From Posidoniimonas polymericola (lineage in GTDB: Bacteria > Planctomycetota > Planctomycetia > Pirellulales > Lacipirellulaceae): 64,000 nt of DNA. Position numbers and translations under genes: made by a program. The notes under the pieces are model-generated. The model searched no databases, was not told the DNA's origin, and saw only the letters and a list, made by a program, of their open reading frames with translations. Where the stretch lies: contig NZ_SJPO01000006.1 in the NCBI RefSeq assembly GCF_007859935.1, forward strand, positions 310,001-374,000, given 5' to 3'. Shown one piece after another: positions 16,559 to 27,080 of this stretch. How positions within the stretch are numbered: position 1 is the first letter of the stretch; each line of letters begins with the position of its first letter.

Positions 16559-18107
16559 ATGCCCGCCAGCATCCCGAAATGCATATCGCCATCGGGTGGA
16601 ACCGCAAGGTTTGTAGCCGGCGGCCTTGCCCTAATGGCATTGCTGGCGCAGGTGGGGTGCCGTTGTGCGAAGCCGGCCTGCGATCCCTGCTGGCCTACCC
16701 GGCAACTTGTCTGCCGCACCGGCTATGAGATCGAGCGGCTGCCCCCCTGTCAGGAGTCACTCACGGGGACGGTGTGACCGAAGCCGAGGCGGTCGAAACC
16801 GCTCTTGCGAACAATTCTGCCTTCCACGCAACGCTCGCGCAGCTCGGCATGGCCTGCGGCGACTCGATCCAGGCGGGATTGATCACCAATCCGACCGTGC
16901 TGATCTACTTTCCTACGAGCATCAAAGAAGGACAGTACACACTGTACGCGCCGATTGAATCGTACTTCTTGCGACCGGCGCGAGTAAAAGCCGCTAATCG
17001 TGAGTACCGCAGGGTCGGTCAGCAGCTGGTGCAGAACGGTTTGGACGTTGCACGTGACACGCGGCTCGCCTCCATCGATCTGGCGTTGGCCGATGCTCAG
17101 GCGCGGCTCGCTCACGAGGCAATCGAAATCCGCGAGCAGGTGCTCGAACTGACGAACCAGCGGCTCGCAGAGGGCGACATCAGCCAGCTCGAGTCGATTA
17201 GTGCTCAGGTTGACAAGCTGAACGCCGCGGCGACCGAAGGGGTACGTCAGCAAGACGTGGCGATCGCCGAGGCCAAGCTGGCCACGCTCATGGGGATACC
17301 GCTTGTTGAGGAGCCGCTGCTGCCTGCGGGATTGCCGCGCCCCGAATTGGGGGAACTGGACGAGCGGGCGCTTGTGGCACAAGCGCTCGCGTGCCGCCCC
17401 GACTACCACGCGGCCCGCTGGGCTGTCGCCGCTGCCTCGCAGCGTTCGAAGCTGTCGCGCTGGACTTGGCTCCGGCTGGACGGGCTGCTTGACGTGCGGT
17501 CCGCCCCCTCGCGAACCGGCGGCGGCGTCCGGTTCGATTTGCCGATCTTCAATCGCAATCAGGGCGGAATCGTGCGGGCGGACTGGGAACTGAACGCCGC
17601 CCTGCACTCACGTGATGCAATTCGCGATCAAGTAGTGCAAGATGTACGCACCGCGCGCGGCAGTATCATCAGGCCCGGGAGAACCTCGGTATTTTGGAAC
17701 GGGAAGTTTCGCCCGCGATCGCCGAGGCGTTGTCGATCGCCAAGAAGGGGTTCGCCGACGGTGGTACGGACTACTTGCTCGTTCTGCAAACCTCGAGCCA
17801 GTACTTGGACATCAGGAGCCGCGTACTCGACCAGACCGCGGCGATAGGACGCGCGGTCGCCCAGCTGGAGCGGAGCGTGGGCCGCCGCCTTGGCGCCGGC
17901 CCGATTAATATTGAACAGATGCTAAAAGCGACGTCGCCGCCAGAAGAGGTCACTCCGCCGCTCATCAATCCCGCGATTTCCGAAGGCGAGAGTTCCGGAC
18001 AGTCGAGGCGGGGGTACACCGGTTCCAGCTATCTGCTGGCAGCGCCCAGAAGTCTCCGCTTGGTACTCGAGAGGCTCCGCCACCAAACTCCCAAACGGAT
18101 TCCATTG
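16559..18107 (+). pseudogene. CusC/TolC-type outer membrane efflux protein, frameshifted
   Basis: The gene begins at the ATG at 16559 with a lipoprotein-like signal (GGLALMALLAQVGC) and the sequence IERLPPCQESLTG. The reading frame is then lost. DGVTEAEAVETALANN continues in another frame from about 16765, consistent with one missing base in the GGGG run at 16764-16767. The body (coiled-coil outer membrane factor repeats such as LALADAQARLAHEAIEIREQ, a LATLMGIPL segment, FDLPIFNRNQGGI) runs to QDVRTAR, where a second shift at about 17653-17660 inside GCGCGCGG leads into QYHQARENLGILEREV. After the second shift no stop occurs before the adaptor gene, so a third change is likely. The gene is either truly inactivated or carries sequencing errors in short repeats. 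It would be the outer-membrane duct of the efflux system encoded next. Confidence 0.8.
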
Positions 18108-19463
18108 GTGAACTCCTCTGCGGCCCCATCTTGGCGACTCTTACCCAGGCGACTGCGGCGATTCGGTACGCGCACCCGGTCGCTTGCGGCGTTGCTGCTC
18201 GCCGTGGCTGCCACCGTCACGACGCCGGGTTGTCGCAAGAGCCAGGATGCCAAGCACGACGGGGACGCCAAGCCGGCGGTCGTTGAGAAGCTCCCCGTAG
18301 AAACCGAGCTAGCGACGGTCCGACTCACCGAGCAGGCGGCGCGACGCCTGGGGATCGCCACGACCCCGGTCGAACGCCGCGCCGTCTCGAAACGCCGAAC
18401 GCTGGGCGGCGAGGCGATGGCGCCGCTGGGAAACTCGCTCGTCGTTTCCGCTCCCGTCCCGGGCGTCATCACCCAACATGCCGGCGCGGCAGTGCCACTC
18501 CCCGGCGCTCAGGTCGAGCGCAACCAAGTGGTTGCCAACCTTGTGCCACTACTGTCGCCAGAACGCGACTTCATGACTCCTGCCGAGCGCGTCCAATTGG
18601 TGGCGGCCAGGGCCAATGTCGTCGCCAGCCAGCAGACCGCCCTGGGCGACCGCCAGCGGAGCCAGGCCGAGGTAGACGGGGCTCAGATCGCTCTCGAACG
18701 CGCTGAAAACCTCTTTCGGGACGGGGCTGGCGCACGCAAGGCAGTCGACGACGCGACGGCGCAACTCAACATTGCCCAGTCGAACCTGCAGGCGGCTCAA
18801 ACGCGGGAGCAGCAGCTGGCTCGGATGCTGGAACAGTTGAAGCGGGACGGCGACTCATCGGCGGCGAGCCCACTCGCACTAGCGGCGCCCATCAGCGGGG
18901 TTGTGCGGGCCGTAAACGTCCGCGTTGGCCAGGCGGTTTCGGTTGGAGCCCCGCTGTTTGAGATAGTCGATCTCGACACGATCTGGATTCGAGTGCCGGT
19001 CTTCGTCGACCTCCTAGGAACCATCGACAAGGAAAAACCGGCCTACCTGGCAATGCTCAGCGGCCAGCCGCTGCCCCGGACTGCATCGGCCGGTCCTATT
19101 GAGGCCCGGCCGATTGCCGCGCCCCCCAGCGCGGACCCGATGACCTCGTCCGCCGACTTGTACTACGAGCTCCGCAACCAGGGCGTTGGGCTGCGGCCTG
19201 GGCAGCGGGTCGGAATGGACCTGCCGCTCATCGGCAACTCGGAATCACTTGTCGCTCCGGCCGCCGCCATCATCTACGACATCTACGGCGGGACTTGGGT
19301 CTACGCCGCTACCGCGAACCTGGAGTACACCAGGCGGCGCGTAATTCTGGATTGGGTAGACGGCGCCAACGCGGTCCTTTCCTCCGGGCCCGAACCAGGA
19401 ATGCCAGTCGTTACCAACGGCGCGGCGGAACTCTTTGGCTCTGAATTCGGCGCAGGAAAGTAG
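18108..19463 (+). CDS. RND efflux periplasmic adaptor subunit (CusB/CzcB-type membrane fusion protein)
   Basis: From the GTG at 18108 the 451-residue protein has a basic n-region, a hydrophobic segment and a lipobox-like end ([17 protein letters not shown]). The core shows the HlyD/CusB order: barrel-sandwich halves ([19 protein letters not shown] and [21 protein letters not shown]), a coiled-coil hairpin between them (about residues 165-245), then a beta-barrel ([14 protein letters not shown]) and membrane-proximal segments ([19 protein letters not shown]). The GTG overlaps a TGA in another frame (GTGA), which may be the original end of the upstream outer membrane gene. In the current sequence the frame is open upstream, so the start is uncertain. 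The inner membrane pump gene begins 7 bases after the stop. Confidence 0.85.
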   Translation: MNSSAAPSWRLLPRRLRRFGTRTRSLAALLLAVAATVTTPGCRKSQDAKHDGDAKPAVVEKLPVETELATVRLTEQAARRLGIATTPVERRAVSKRRTLGGEAMAPLGNSLVVSAPVPGVITQHAGAAVPLPGAQVERNQVVANLVPLLSPERDFMTPAERVQLVAARANVVASQQTALGDRQRSQAEVDGAQIALERAENLFRDGAGARKAVDDATAQLNIAQSNLQAAQTREQQLARMLEQLKRDGDSSAASPLALAAPISGVVRAVNVRVGQAVSVGAPLFEIVDLDTIWIRVPVFVDLLGTIDKEKPAYLAMLSGQPLPRTASAGPIEARPIAAPPSADPMTSSADLYYELRNQGVGLRPGQRVGMDLPLIGNSESLVAPAAAIIYDIYGGTWVYAATANLEYTRRRVILDWVDGANAVLSSGPEPGMPVVTNGAAELFGSEFGAGK

Positions 19464-19470
19464 CGACGCG

Positions 19471-22400
19471 ATGAGCTGGCTAATCGAAAACGCATTGCGT
19501 CTGCGACTTCTCGTGATTGCGCTGGCGATTGCGCTGGTCGTCGTGGGCGTCCGCACATCCGACGAGATCCCCCTGGACGTGTTCCCGGAATTCGCCCCGC
19601 CGCTGGTCGAGATTCAGACCGAGGCCCCCGGCATGGCGACCGAGGACATCGAAAGTCTGATCTCGGTTCCCATCGAGAACTCACTCAACGGCGTCCCGTA
19701 CGTGCAGACCGTGCGGTCCAAGTCGGTGCTCGGCCTGTCGAGCGTCCGCCTGATCTTTGAGCCGGGGACCGACCTGCTCACCGCCCGCCAGCTGGTGCAG
19801 GAACGACTCGCGCTCGCGGCTCGACAGCTGCCGCTTGTGGCGCGACCACCGGTGATCTTGCCACCCCTCTCGTCGCTCAGCCGCTGCTTGAAGATCGGCA
19901 TGTGGTCGGACACAAAATCGCAGATGGAGATGACCACGGTCACTCGCTGGACGATCCGGCCGAGATTGATGGCGGTGCCGGGCGTCGCGAATGTGGCGGT
20001 TTGGGGGGAGAAGGAGGCCGAGCTCCGAGTCACGGTCGACCCGGACCGGCTACGCGCCAACAACCTGACCCTCGACAGCGTTCTGCAGACCGTAAGAGAC
20101 GCGACGGCCGTTGGGACCGGTGGGTTTGTGGACACCCCGAACCAACGCCTCGCCCTGCGGCATGTGCCCGCCGTCTACACCCCCGAGCAGCTGGGGGAGA
20201 TTGTGGTGTCGTTCCGCGGGCCGTCTCAGCCCGCCGCAGGCGCCACGGCCAACGCCCCGTCCCCGCTGCGGATCCGCGACGTGGCCATCGTCGAGTACGA
20301 CCACGCCCCGCCTATCGGCGACGCCATCATCAACAACCGCCCGGGGCTGCTGCTAATAATTGAGAAGCAGCCCTGGGCCAACACGCTCAACGTCACGCGG
20401 GGCGTCGAGGATGCGATGCGAGAATTACGGCCGGCATTCCCGGGCATCGAGTACGACACCACGATCTTCCGCCCGGCGACCTTCATCGAACGAGCCCTTA
20501 CGAACCTAGGCCATTCGATGATCGCCGGCTGCGTGTTAGTCGTGGTCGTGCTGCTCTTATTCCTGTTCGACTGGCGGAGCGCCCTGATCAGCGCCACGGC
20601 GATCCCGCTGTCGCTACTGGCCGCCGTAATGGTTCTTTCTTGGCGCGGCGGAACGGTCAACACCATGGTGCTCGCCGGGTTGGTGATTGCGCTCGGCGAG
20701 GTGGTTGACGACGCGATAATCGACGTGGAGAACATCATCCGCCGACTCCGGCTGAACGCCAAGTCCGCCAGCCCCCAACCCGCGTTCCTCGTCGTGCTCG
20801 AGGCGTCCCTCGAGGTGCAGAGCGCTGTGGTCTACGCCACGATCATCGTCATCCTGGCGTTCCTGCCGGTCTTTTTCTTGACCGGGCTCGCGGGCTCATT
20901 CTTCCGCCCGCTCGCTTCCGCCTACATCCTCGCGATACTGGCCTCTTTGGTCGTGGCGTTAACCGTCACCCCAGCGATGTCGCTGTTCCTGCTGCCGCAA
21001 TCGGCCCAGCACAGCTCGAAGGATGGTCCTCTGGTGGCAAAGCTCAAGCGGTGGTACCGGGGCGTGCTCGGCGGGCTACTTCGGCACTCCCGCCTCGCCC
21101 TTGGCGCCGCGCTGGTGTTCTTTGCTGCGGTCGCGGCAATGACGCCTTGGCTCGGCGAGGAACTGATGCCCAAGTTCCGAGAGACCGACTTCCTGATGCA
21201 CTGGGTTGAAAAGCCCGGCATCGGCATCGACGCCATGGACCGCATCACCCTCAGGGCGTCACAGGAACTACTGGAGGTCCCCGGGGTCCGCAACTTTGGC
21301 TCCCACATCGGGCGCGCGACCGTCGCCGACGAGGTAGTGGGCCCAAACTTCACCGAGTTGTGGATCAGCATCGACGAGCAAGACTACGACCAGACGGTCG
21401 CACAGGTTCAATCGGTGGTCGACGGCTACCCTGGGCTCTACCGCGACCTGCTCACGTATCTGAGCGAACGCATCAAGGAGGTCCTGACCGGGACGAGCGC
21501 GTCGATCGTGGTGCGCGTCTACGGTCCCGATCTCGATCAACTCAGGGCGACTGCGGCCGACGTAGCAAGCCAAATCGCTGATATTGAGGGCGTGACGACG
21601 CTCAAGGTCGAGCCGCAGGTGCTTGTGCCACAGATCGCGGTCGAGATCCGCCCCCAGGCGGCGTCCCAATTCGGCATCACGCCGGGCGTTCTGATGCAGA
21701 GCGTCGCCACACTCGTGAACGGCACGCGGGTCGGCGAGATCTATCGCGACCAGGCGATCTACCCGGTCGTGGTGTGCGGCAAAGAGTCGTTGCGTTCCGA
21801 CGTTGGAAGCCTCCGCGACCTGATGATCGACACCCCCAGCGGCGCCCAGGCGCCGTTAGACGCGTTGGCGTCCGTCACGGTAGTCCCGGCGCCCAACCAG
21901 GTGCTCCGCGAGAACGCGTCCCGGCGTCTCGACATCACCTGCAACGTGTCGGGGCGCGACCTCGCTTCGGTGGCGACTGAGATCGAGAATGCAGTAAACT
22001 CCGGCGTGAAGTTCCCAGAAGGCTATCACCCCGAATTCCTAGGCGAGTACCGCGAAGCGAAAGCGTCCCGGCAGCGGATGCTGTACCTGTGCCTGGGATC
22101 GATCGTAGCGATCACCCTGCTGCTCTACATCGATTTTGGCGACCTCCGGACCGTCGGTCTGATATTCACCGCGTTGCCCATGGCGCTGCTATGCGGTGTG
22201 CTGGGCGTCTTCGCGAGCGGCGGGATCGTGTCCCTTGGTTCGCTGGTCGGGTTTGTCACCGTGCTGGGGATCGCCGCCCGCAACGCCATCATGCTCATCA
22301 GCCACTACCGGCACTTGCAGGCCGAAGAAGGCGTCACCGACCGCAAGCAACTAATCCTCCAGGGCGCCGAGGAGCGACTCGCCCCGATCCTGATGACCGC

Positions 22401-22593
22401 CCTGACCACCGGCCTGGCCCTCACGCCGCTGGTTATCACTGGTGAGCTCCCCGGGCAGGAAATCGAGCACCCCATGGCGCTCGTCATCCTCTGCGGCCTT
22501 GCAGGAGCGACAATAGTCAACCTGTTCCTGCTGCCGGTCCTCTACGGGGTGTTTGCCGTCGTCAACGAAGAATCTCAGCCGACAGCGAGCTAA
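19471..22593 (+). CDS. Heavy-metal RND efflux pump, CusA/CzcA family
   Basis: This 1040-residue inner membrane transporter has the standard RND layout. A transmembrane helix at residues about 10-30 is followed by the porter domain with [19 protein letters not shown], typical of the heavy-metal (HME) branch. Six helices come next, with the proton-relay segment [18 protein letters not shown] near residues 405-422. A second porter loop precedes the last six helices ([21 protein letters not shown]). The length equals that of complete family members. The ATG at 19471 is preceded by AGGAAAG. It drives proton-dependent export of metal cations such as copper, silver, zinc, cobalt or cadmium; the metal cannot be read from the sequence. 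It forms an operon with the adaptor and the damaged outer membrane gene. Confidence 0.93.
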   Translation: MSWLIENALRLRLLVIALAIALVVVGVRTSDEIPLDVFPEFAPPLVEIQTEAPGMATEDIESLISVPIENSLNGVPYVQTVRSKSVLGLSSVRLIFEPGTDLLTARQLVQERLALAARQLPLVARPPVILPPLSSLSRCLKIGMWSDTKSQMEMTTVTRWTIRPRLMAVPGVANVAVWGEKEAELRVTVDPDRLRANNLTLDSVLQTVRDATAVGTGGFVDTPNQRLALRHVPAVYTPEQLGEIVVSFRGPSQPAAGATANAPSPLRIRDVAIVEYDHAPPIGDAIINNRPGLLLIIEKQPWANTLNVTRGVEDAMRELRPAFPGIEYDTTIFRPATFIERALTNLGHSMIAGCVLVVVVLLLFLFDWRSALISATAIPLSLLAAVMVLSWRGGTVNTMVLAGLVIALGEVVDDAIIDVENIIRRLRLNAKSASPQPAFLVVLEASLEVQSAVVYATIIVILAFLPVFFLTGLAGSFFRPLASAYILAILASLVVALTVTPAMSLFLLPQSAQHSSKDGPLVAKLKRWYRGVLGGLLRHSRLALGAALVFFAAVAAMTPWLGEELMPKFRETDFLMHWVEKPGIGIDAMDRITLRASQELLEVPGVRNFGSHIGRATVADEVVGPNFTELWISIDEQDYDQTVAQVQSVVDGYPGLYRDLLTYLSERIKEVLTGTSASIVVRVYGPDLDQLRATAADVASQIADIEGVTTLKVEPQVLVPQIAVEIRPQAASQFGITPGVLMQSVATLVNGTRVGEIYRDQAIYPVVVCGKESLRSDVGSLRDLMIDTPSGAQAPLDALASVTVVPAPNQVLRENASRRLDITCNVSGRDLASVATEIENAVNSGVKFPEGYHPEFLGEYREAKASRQRMLYLCLGSIVAITLLLYIDFGDLRTVGLIFTALPMALLCGVLGVFASGGIVSLGSLVGFVTVLGIAARNAIMLISHYRHLQAEEGVTDRKQLILQGAEERLAPILMTALTTGLALTPLVITGELPGQEIEHPMALVILCGLAGATIVNLFLLPVLYGVFAVVNEESQPTAS

Positions 22594-23048
22594 CGCTACG
22601 GCGCCACCTAGCGCCACGCCAAGGCGCCCCTCTCGCATAACACCACGTCGATGGCGAGTCGAGGACGATGCCGCTGTTTCTTGAACTCCCGCCCGACCTA
22701 GAAGCGGTGCGTAATCAGCCTGAGCCGGACGCGTGGTACGTGATCCTCAGCTACCGGAGATCCAAACCCAACCTCCGGACGCAGATTCAGTGAATCCTTC
22801 GGAACGCTGAGCTCTCTTACAACCTGAGGGCGACTCGCCAGACAGAGCTGTCGGACGACTATCCCGCAAGTCTGACCGTGAGAAAGCCGCCGGCGACCGG
22901 CCTGCGGCCGAGAATGTGACGCAAAATCCGACGCAACAAGCGCACTCAGAGGGTGGAAACGCCTCGCAAGAAGAAAGCGAAGAAGGCAGTTTCCCCCGGG
23001 GATTGCCGGGGATTGCTTCAAACTGCGAGAGCGTGCAAGAACACGTAG
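22594..23048. other. Intergenic region after the efflux operon
   Basis: No convincing gene is present in these 455 bases. On the minus strand the stretch 22704-22800 reads NLRPEVGFGSP followed by RLRLITHRF and a stop, which vaguely recalls the last strands of an outer-membrane barrel, but it is too short to call. No clear terminator follows the pump gene. Confidence 0.5.
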
Positions 23049-23121
23049 TACCCCGTAGGGGAGTCGAACCCCTGTCTCCGCCGTGAGAGGGCGGTGTCCT
23101 GGGCCACTAGACGAACGGGGC
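23049..23121 (-). tRNA. tRNA-Glu (anticodon CTC)
   Basis: A complete cloverleaf of 73 nt reads on the minus strand from 23121. The acceptor arms are GCCCCGT and ACGGGGT with a G1-U72 wobble, the D arm follows, and the anticodon stem CCGCC/GGCGG encloses the loop CTCTCAC with anticodon CTC. The T arm is AGGGG-TTCGACT-CCCCT and the discriminator base is A. CCA is not encoded. It decodes GAG. Confidence 0.95.
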
Positions 23122-23532
23122 ATCTTGGACGCAGCGGGTAGCGAGGCGTAGGCCTCGCTGCCGCTAGCGGTGGTAAACCTGACACGAGCACCTGACATCA
23201 GGCAATCGGGTCGGGTTCACCAGATCTCGGACGGCAGGGCTAGTGATTCTGCCAGTGATCGCCGCCGCCGGTGGACGCCGCTCACCTCCCAAGAACGCGT
23301 CAGTATGCCGATCTGGCTGGGACTGCACAAGCCCTAACGGGGGTCGACTCCTGGTCGTGCGGCGGTCTCGCTGGGGGCCCGACGCTCTGCCGCGAGCTGC
23401 GGAGCCATCGGGCGAGCGATCACTCGTCATTTCTCGGCATCTCGTGGCGTCAAACGTCCTGCGACCCGCCAGAACGAGGCTACAATAGGGCGTCTGTGCC
23501 TGTGACGCCACCCGCCTGAGCAACCTGCTTTG
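23122..23532. other. Intergenic region before the multiheme cytochrome gene
   Basis: No gene with recognisable features lies in these 411 bases. The tRNA-Glu promoter (minus) and the cytochrome promoter (plus) must be here, but I cannot point to paired boxes. Confidence 0.5.
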
Positions 23533-26448
23533 ATGCCCCCCTCACCGAACCCTCACCGCTTGATTTTATGGCTGTTGCTGGCGGCCGCTTTGCAGGCGAC
23601 CGCAGGCTGTGTCGAACGGCCGGCGGCTAACGCCGAGAAGACTGCGGCGCCCGCGGCGGCGGGGTTGCCAACCCCAAGCGAGATTTCGGTCGCCGCGTTT
23701 GAGGCCGAGCTGTTTGCTTTTGTGAAGGACAGGCGGTATGTCGAACTCGACTGGAAACGGGACAAGCGGGTCCGCGATACGGGCCCGTACATCCGCGGCG
23801 TCTACTACGGCACCCACCCGGCAGTGCGGGTGTTCTACTCGCCAGAGGTGATTGCGTGGCTCGAGGGGGGACGCGAAGGCGCAATCCCGGACGGCGCCGT
23901 AATCATCAAGGAGCAGTACCCGCCTCCGGCGGCCAGGCACGCCGGCAAGAGTGAGGAAGAGCTACGCGACTCGCTCGAGTCGTGGACCATCATGGTGAAG
24001 GATTCGAAGGGGTCGCACGACGGGTGGTTCTGGAGCAACCCGGGCGCCGAGCAGGAGGTGGTCGACAACCATCAAGACTTCTCACACCCAATCTCTGGCT
24101 TCGGGCTGTACTGCGTCCGCTGCCACGCCTCGACTCAGTCGCCGGGCGTCGCGGCCGCTAGCCCCGAGAACGAGTTCACGTTCTCTTCGCTCCGCAACAT
24201 CGCCGGCTACGACGGCGAGCCGATTGTGTTCCGCGTTGACGAGTCGTGGCGCAGGCCGACCGAGTCCGCCCCTTCCTCCGAGGGTGAGTCGGGCAAGCAG
24301 ATGGCCGAGTCGACCTCCGGCTCTCACCCCAGCTGTACACGCTCGGGGGGGATGACGCCGTGCGTGCCGGGCGTGAACCCAGACTTTGTCGCGTTCTACG
24401 ACGGCTACCAGTCTATCGACCGGGCCGAGGTCCAGGACCTGCCGCCGACCACGCACGACTGGGTCGCCAAGCAGGAGGCGGGCGAGCCGCAGCAGTTCGT
24501 CACCTCCAAGCAGTGCATGAGCTGCCACGCCGGGCTGATGGAACCATACGGGCCGACCATGTTCGTTCCCACGGGCGACGATCACGCCTACGGAGCCACG
24601 GGCCGGAACATCTCGCCTCAGGGCGAGTGGCAGTGGACGCCAATGGGTCTGGCGGGGCGCGACCCGGTGTTCCTGGCGCAGCTCGAGAGCGAGAAGGCCA
24701 TGCTCGCCAGCGAGTTCGGCAAAGACCCCGACCAGGCGTCGCGGCTGTCGTGCTTGCTGGAAGACACCTGCCTGAAGTGCCACGGCGCGATGGGCCGGCA
24801 CGAGTTCCACGCCTGCGGCGACCGCCAGGGCGACACGTTTGGGCTTGAGCTGTGCGAGGCTACCCACGACCCCAACTCGCCGATCGGAGAGGGCGACGCC
24901 CGCCTCGGCGCGCTCGCCCGGGACGGCATCAGCTGCATGGTCTGCCACCGGATGCAGGAGCGCCCCCAGCCGGAGGACGACGACCGCCCGTACCTGCAGT
25001 ACTTCCTCGAGACCTCGGTCACCGGCAACCTGTACCTCGGCCCGCCGGACGAGTTGTACGGGCCCTTCAAGGACAACGAGATCACCGCGTACCCGATGCA
25101 GCACGCGCTCGGCATCACGCCGAAGCACAGCGGATTCCTGCAGACTTCACGGATGTGCGGCGTCTGTCACACCGTGACGCTGCCGGCGGTCGACGCGCCG
25201 CTTGGGGGGCACGCGGCCGACGAGCTGAACGCCAGCCAGGTAGTAAAGGAGTTTGCCTCGTTCCATCACCACGTCGAGCAGGCGACCTACCTCGAGTGGC
25301 TCAACAGCGGCTACGAGAACGAATTCAACACCGCCAACCCCGACGCCCAGACCTGCCAGGACTGCCACATGTCCCGCGGCCTGCACGACGAGGAGCAGGG
25401 CATCGCGATGGACTCGCTGCCGACGCGGATGGCGATCATTCAGGACGTCACCTACCCCGACGCCGAAAACCTGGCGTCGCACAAGGACATCGACGTCCGG
25501 GTCCGCGAGGAGGGGTACGCCCGGCACAACTTCTCGGGACTCAACCTGTTCCTGCTAGAGCTGTTCGAGCAGTTCGACGACGTCCTCGGCGTGCGCACGC
25601 AGGACTACATGACCGGGTCGAAGCTCGAGATTGAGAACGCCCGCCGCAACTTCCTCAACACCGCGCGGAACAAGACCGCCGAATTAGAGGTAGCCTCTCG
25701 GCGCGACGGCGACGACCTGGTGGCCACGGTGACCGTCCGCAACAAGGCCGGGCACCGCTTCCCGTCGGGAGTCGGGTTCCGCCGGGCATTCGTGGAGCTG
25801 ACGGTGGTCGAGCTGCCGGCGGAGCAGGGGGGCGAAGAGCGGGTGGTGTGGGGATCGGGACGCACCAACTCGGTCGGCGTCCTAGTCGACGGGCGGGGGC
25901 GGCCACTCCCCACCGAGCTGTTCGACGAGGACCTGCTCGACAAACAGCGCCACCAGCCCCACCACACCGAGATCACCCAAGAAGACCAGGCGCAGATCTA
26001 CGAGTCGCTGCTCTGCAACGCCGAGGGCCGCTTCACCACCAGCTTCCTCCGCGGCTGCGAGACCATCAAGGACAACCGCCTGCTGCCGAAGGGCTGGACG
26101 CCGCTCGGGCCTTCGCCGGACCTCACCGGACGGTACCTCGAGGCGACCCACCCCAAGGGAGACGCCGCCCAAGACCCGCTCTATCGAGACGGCAGCGGCG
26201 CCGACAAGGTGACCTACCGGGTGCGGCTGCCAGAGGGCGTCGACGCGGAGCGAGTCGAAGTGCGGGCAGCGCTGTACTACCAGGCGATGCCGCCGTACTT
26301 CCTGAAGAACCTGTTCGACCGCTCGCCCGATGGGCCCGCGACCCAGCGGCTGCATTTCCTGCTCAGCAACGCCAAGCTGGCCGGCACGCCGATCGAAAAC
26401 TGGAAACTGCTGATCGCCAACGCCGTGAGTAAGCCTGCTGGCGAGTAG
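23533..26448 (+). CDS. Lipoprotein hexaheme cytochrome with an N-terminal cytochrome P460-like domain
   Basis: The 971-residue protein opens with a lipoprotein signal (LILWLLLAAALQATAGC, Cys26). Residues about 60-200 resemble a cytochrome P460 domain (IPDGAVIIKEQYP, WTIMVKDSKGSHDGWFW) closed by the first CxxCH at 194 (CVRCH). Five more c-type heme sites follow at 328 (CMSCH), 413 (CLKCH), 468 (CMVCH), 542 (CGVCH) and 608 (CQDCH), in a layout like the multiheme cytochrome c-554 family. The last 300 residues carry no heme site and include a beta-rich stretch (LVATVTVRNKAGHRFPSGV), a pattern often seen at the end of such cytochromes. Residues 240-276 are a serine-rich linker. It is a periplasmic electron-transfer or oxidoreductase protein. 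Its redox partner and substrate are unknown, and the gene stands alone. Confidence 0.85.
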   Translation: MPPSPNPHRLILWLLLAAALQATAGCVERPAANAEKTAAPAAAGLPTPSEISVAAFEAELFAFVKDRRYVELDWKRDKRVRDTGPYIRGVYYGTHPAVRVFYSPEVIAWLEGGREGAIPDGAVIIKEQYPPPAARHAGKSEEELRDSLESWTIMVKDSKGSHDGWFWSNPGAEQEVVDNHQDFSHPISGFGLYCVRCHASTQSPGVAAASPENEFTFSSLRNIAGYDGEPIVFRVDESWRRPTESAPSSEGESGKQMAESTSGSHPSCTRSGGMTPCVPGVNPDFVAFYDGYQSIDRAEVQDLPPTTHDWVAKQEAGEPQQFVTSKQCMSCHAGLMEPYGPTMFVPTGDDHAYGATGRNISPQGEWQWTPMGLAGRDPVFLAQLESEKAMLASEFGKDPDQASRLSCLLEDTCLKCHGAMGRHEFHACGDRQGDTFGLELCEATHDPNSPIGEGDARLGALARDGISCMVCHRMQERPQPEDDDRPYLQYFLETSVTGNLYLGPPDELYGPFKDNEITAYPMQHALGITPKHSGFLQTSRMCGVCHTVTLPAVDAPLGGHAADELNASQVVKEFASFHHHVEQATYLEWLNSGYENEFNTANPDAQTCQDCHMSRGLHDEEQGIAMDSLPTRMAIIQDVTYPDAENLASHKDIDVRVREEGYARHNFSGLNLFLLELFEQFDDVLGVRTQDYMTGSKLEIENARRNFLNTARNKTAELEVASRRDGDDLVATVTVRNKAGHRFPSGVGFRRAFVELTVVELPAEQGGEERVVWGSGRTNSVGVLVDGRGRPLPTELFDEDLLDKQRHQPHHTEITQEDQAQIYESLLCNAEGRFTTSFLRGCETIKDNRLLPKGWTPLGPSPDLTGRYLEATHPKGDAAQDPLYRDGSGADKVTYRVRLPEGVDAERVEVRAALYYQAMPPYFLKNLFDRSPDGPATQRLHFLLSNAKLAGTPIENWKLLIANAVSKPAGE

Positions 26449-26459
26449 GCGCCGGTTGC

Positions 26460-26978
26460 TCAGGCGAGGGTGGATTCGATGCCGTGCCGCATGCGGAGCC
26501 CCTCCAGTGAGCTCCAGACCCGCCGCGACAACAGGTTGATGATCTCGGTGCGGCTCAATCGGCTGAACGCGATGTCGCGGAGCGCCAGCTCGTCGGCGTT
26601 CAGCACGACGCTGCTGCCGCTGGTGATCAGCGGGATGTCGTCGTTGGCAGTCATGACCGCGTGGGCGAGCGTGTTGGCGAGCTCTTCGTCGGTAAGCCCT
26701 TCGAGCATCGCCCGGCGGACCACCTCCTGCTCGCGCGACAGCGATAGCCGCCGCCGCTCGACAATCAACCGGTGGATCTGCACGAAGTTGATTATTAGGA
26801 ACGCGACGTGCCAGAACGTCGGCCCGTACATTGGCGTTGGCGAGCAGGTCGTGAAGAACACCACGCCGAATGCCAGACCGCAGCAGGTCAGGATCCGCAG
26901 CCAAAGCATATCGCGGCCAAGGAACGAAGCCAGGTAGAACAGGTTGGCGGTGTGTATACACCAGTCGTCGAGGATCAC
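26460..26978 (-). CDS. Popeye-like membrane protein, apparently ending at the start of the cNMP-binding domain
   Basis: The 172-residue product is read from a GTG at 26978 with GGAG eight bases upstream. It starts ILDDWCIHTANLFYLASFL and has three membrane segments in residues 10-75 (DMLWLRILTCCGLAFGVVFF, FWHVAFLIINFVQIHRLIVE), which resemble the membrane part of Popeye-domain proteins. After a basic region and a helical linker (LTDEELANTLAHAV), ADELALRDIAFSRLSRTEI looks like the beginning of the cyclic-nucleotide-binding domain, but the chain stops about 25 residues later. The gene converges on the cytochrome gene, 11 bases away. Its role is unknown; family assignment is by eye and moderately sure. 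Confidence 0.65.
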   Translation of the reverse strand: MILDDWCIHTANLFYLASFLGRDMLWLRILTCCGLAFGVVFFTTCSPTPMYGPTFWHVAFLIINFVQIHRLIVERRRLSLSREQEVVRRAMLEGLTDEELANTLAHAVMTANDDIPLITSGSSVVLNADELALRDIAFSRLSRTEIINLLSRRVWSSLEGLRMRHGIESTLA

Positions 26979-27080
26979 GGGTGAGGCTCCGGCCCAGGGC
27001 GGCAGATCAACGGTGGGGTTTCTAAGGAGTAATTTCGGTCCGCGGGGTCGGCCAGGCAAGCCCCAAAACGTGCGTTTGCC

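Noticed and set aside
22698-23198. Minus-strand frame whose end resembles outer-membrane barrel strands
   Set aside because: It runs through the tRNA-Glu gene and only the last 30 codons look protein-like; at most a remnant.
25882-26961. 359-codon minus-strand frame across the end of the cytochrome gene and the Popeye-like gene
   Set aside because: Arg/Ala-rich translation without motifs; it overlaps two better-supported genes.
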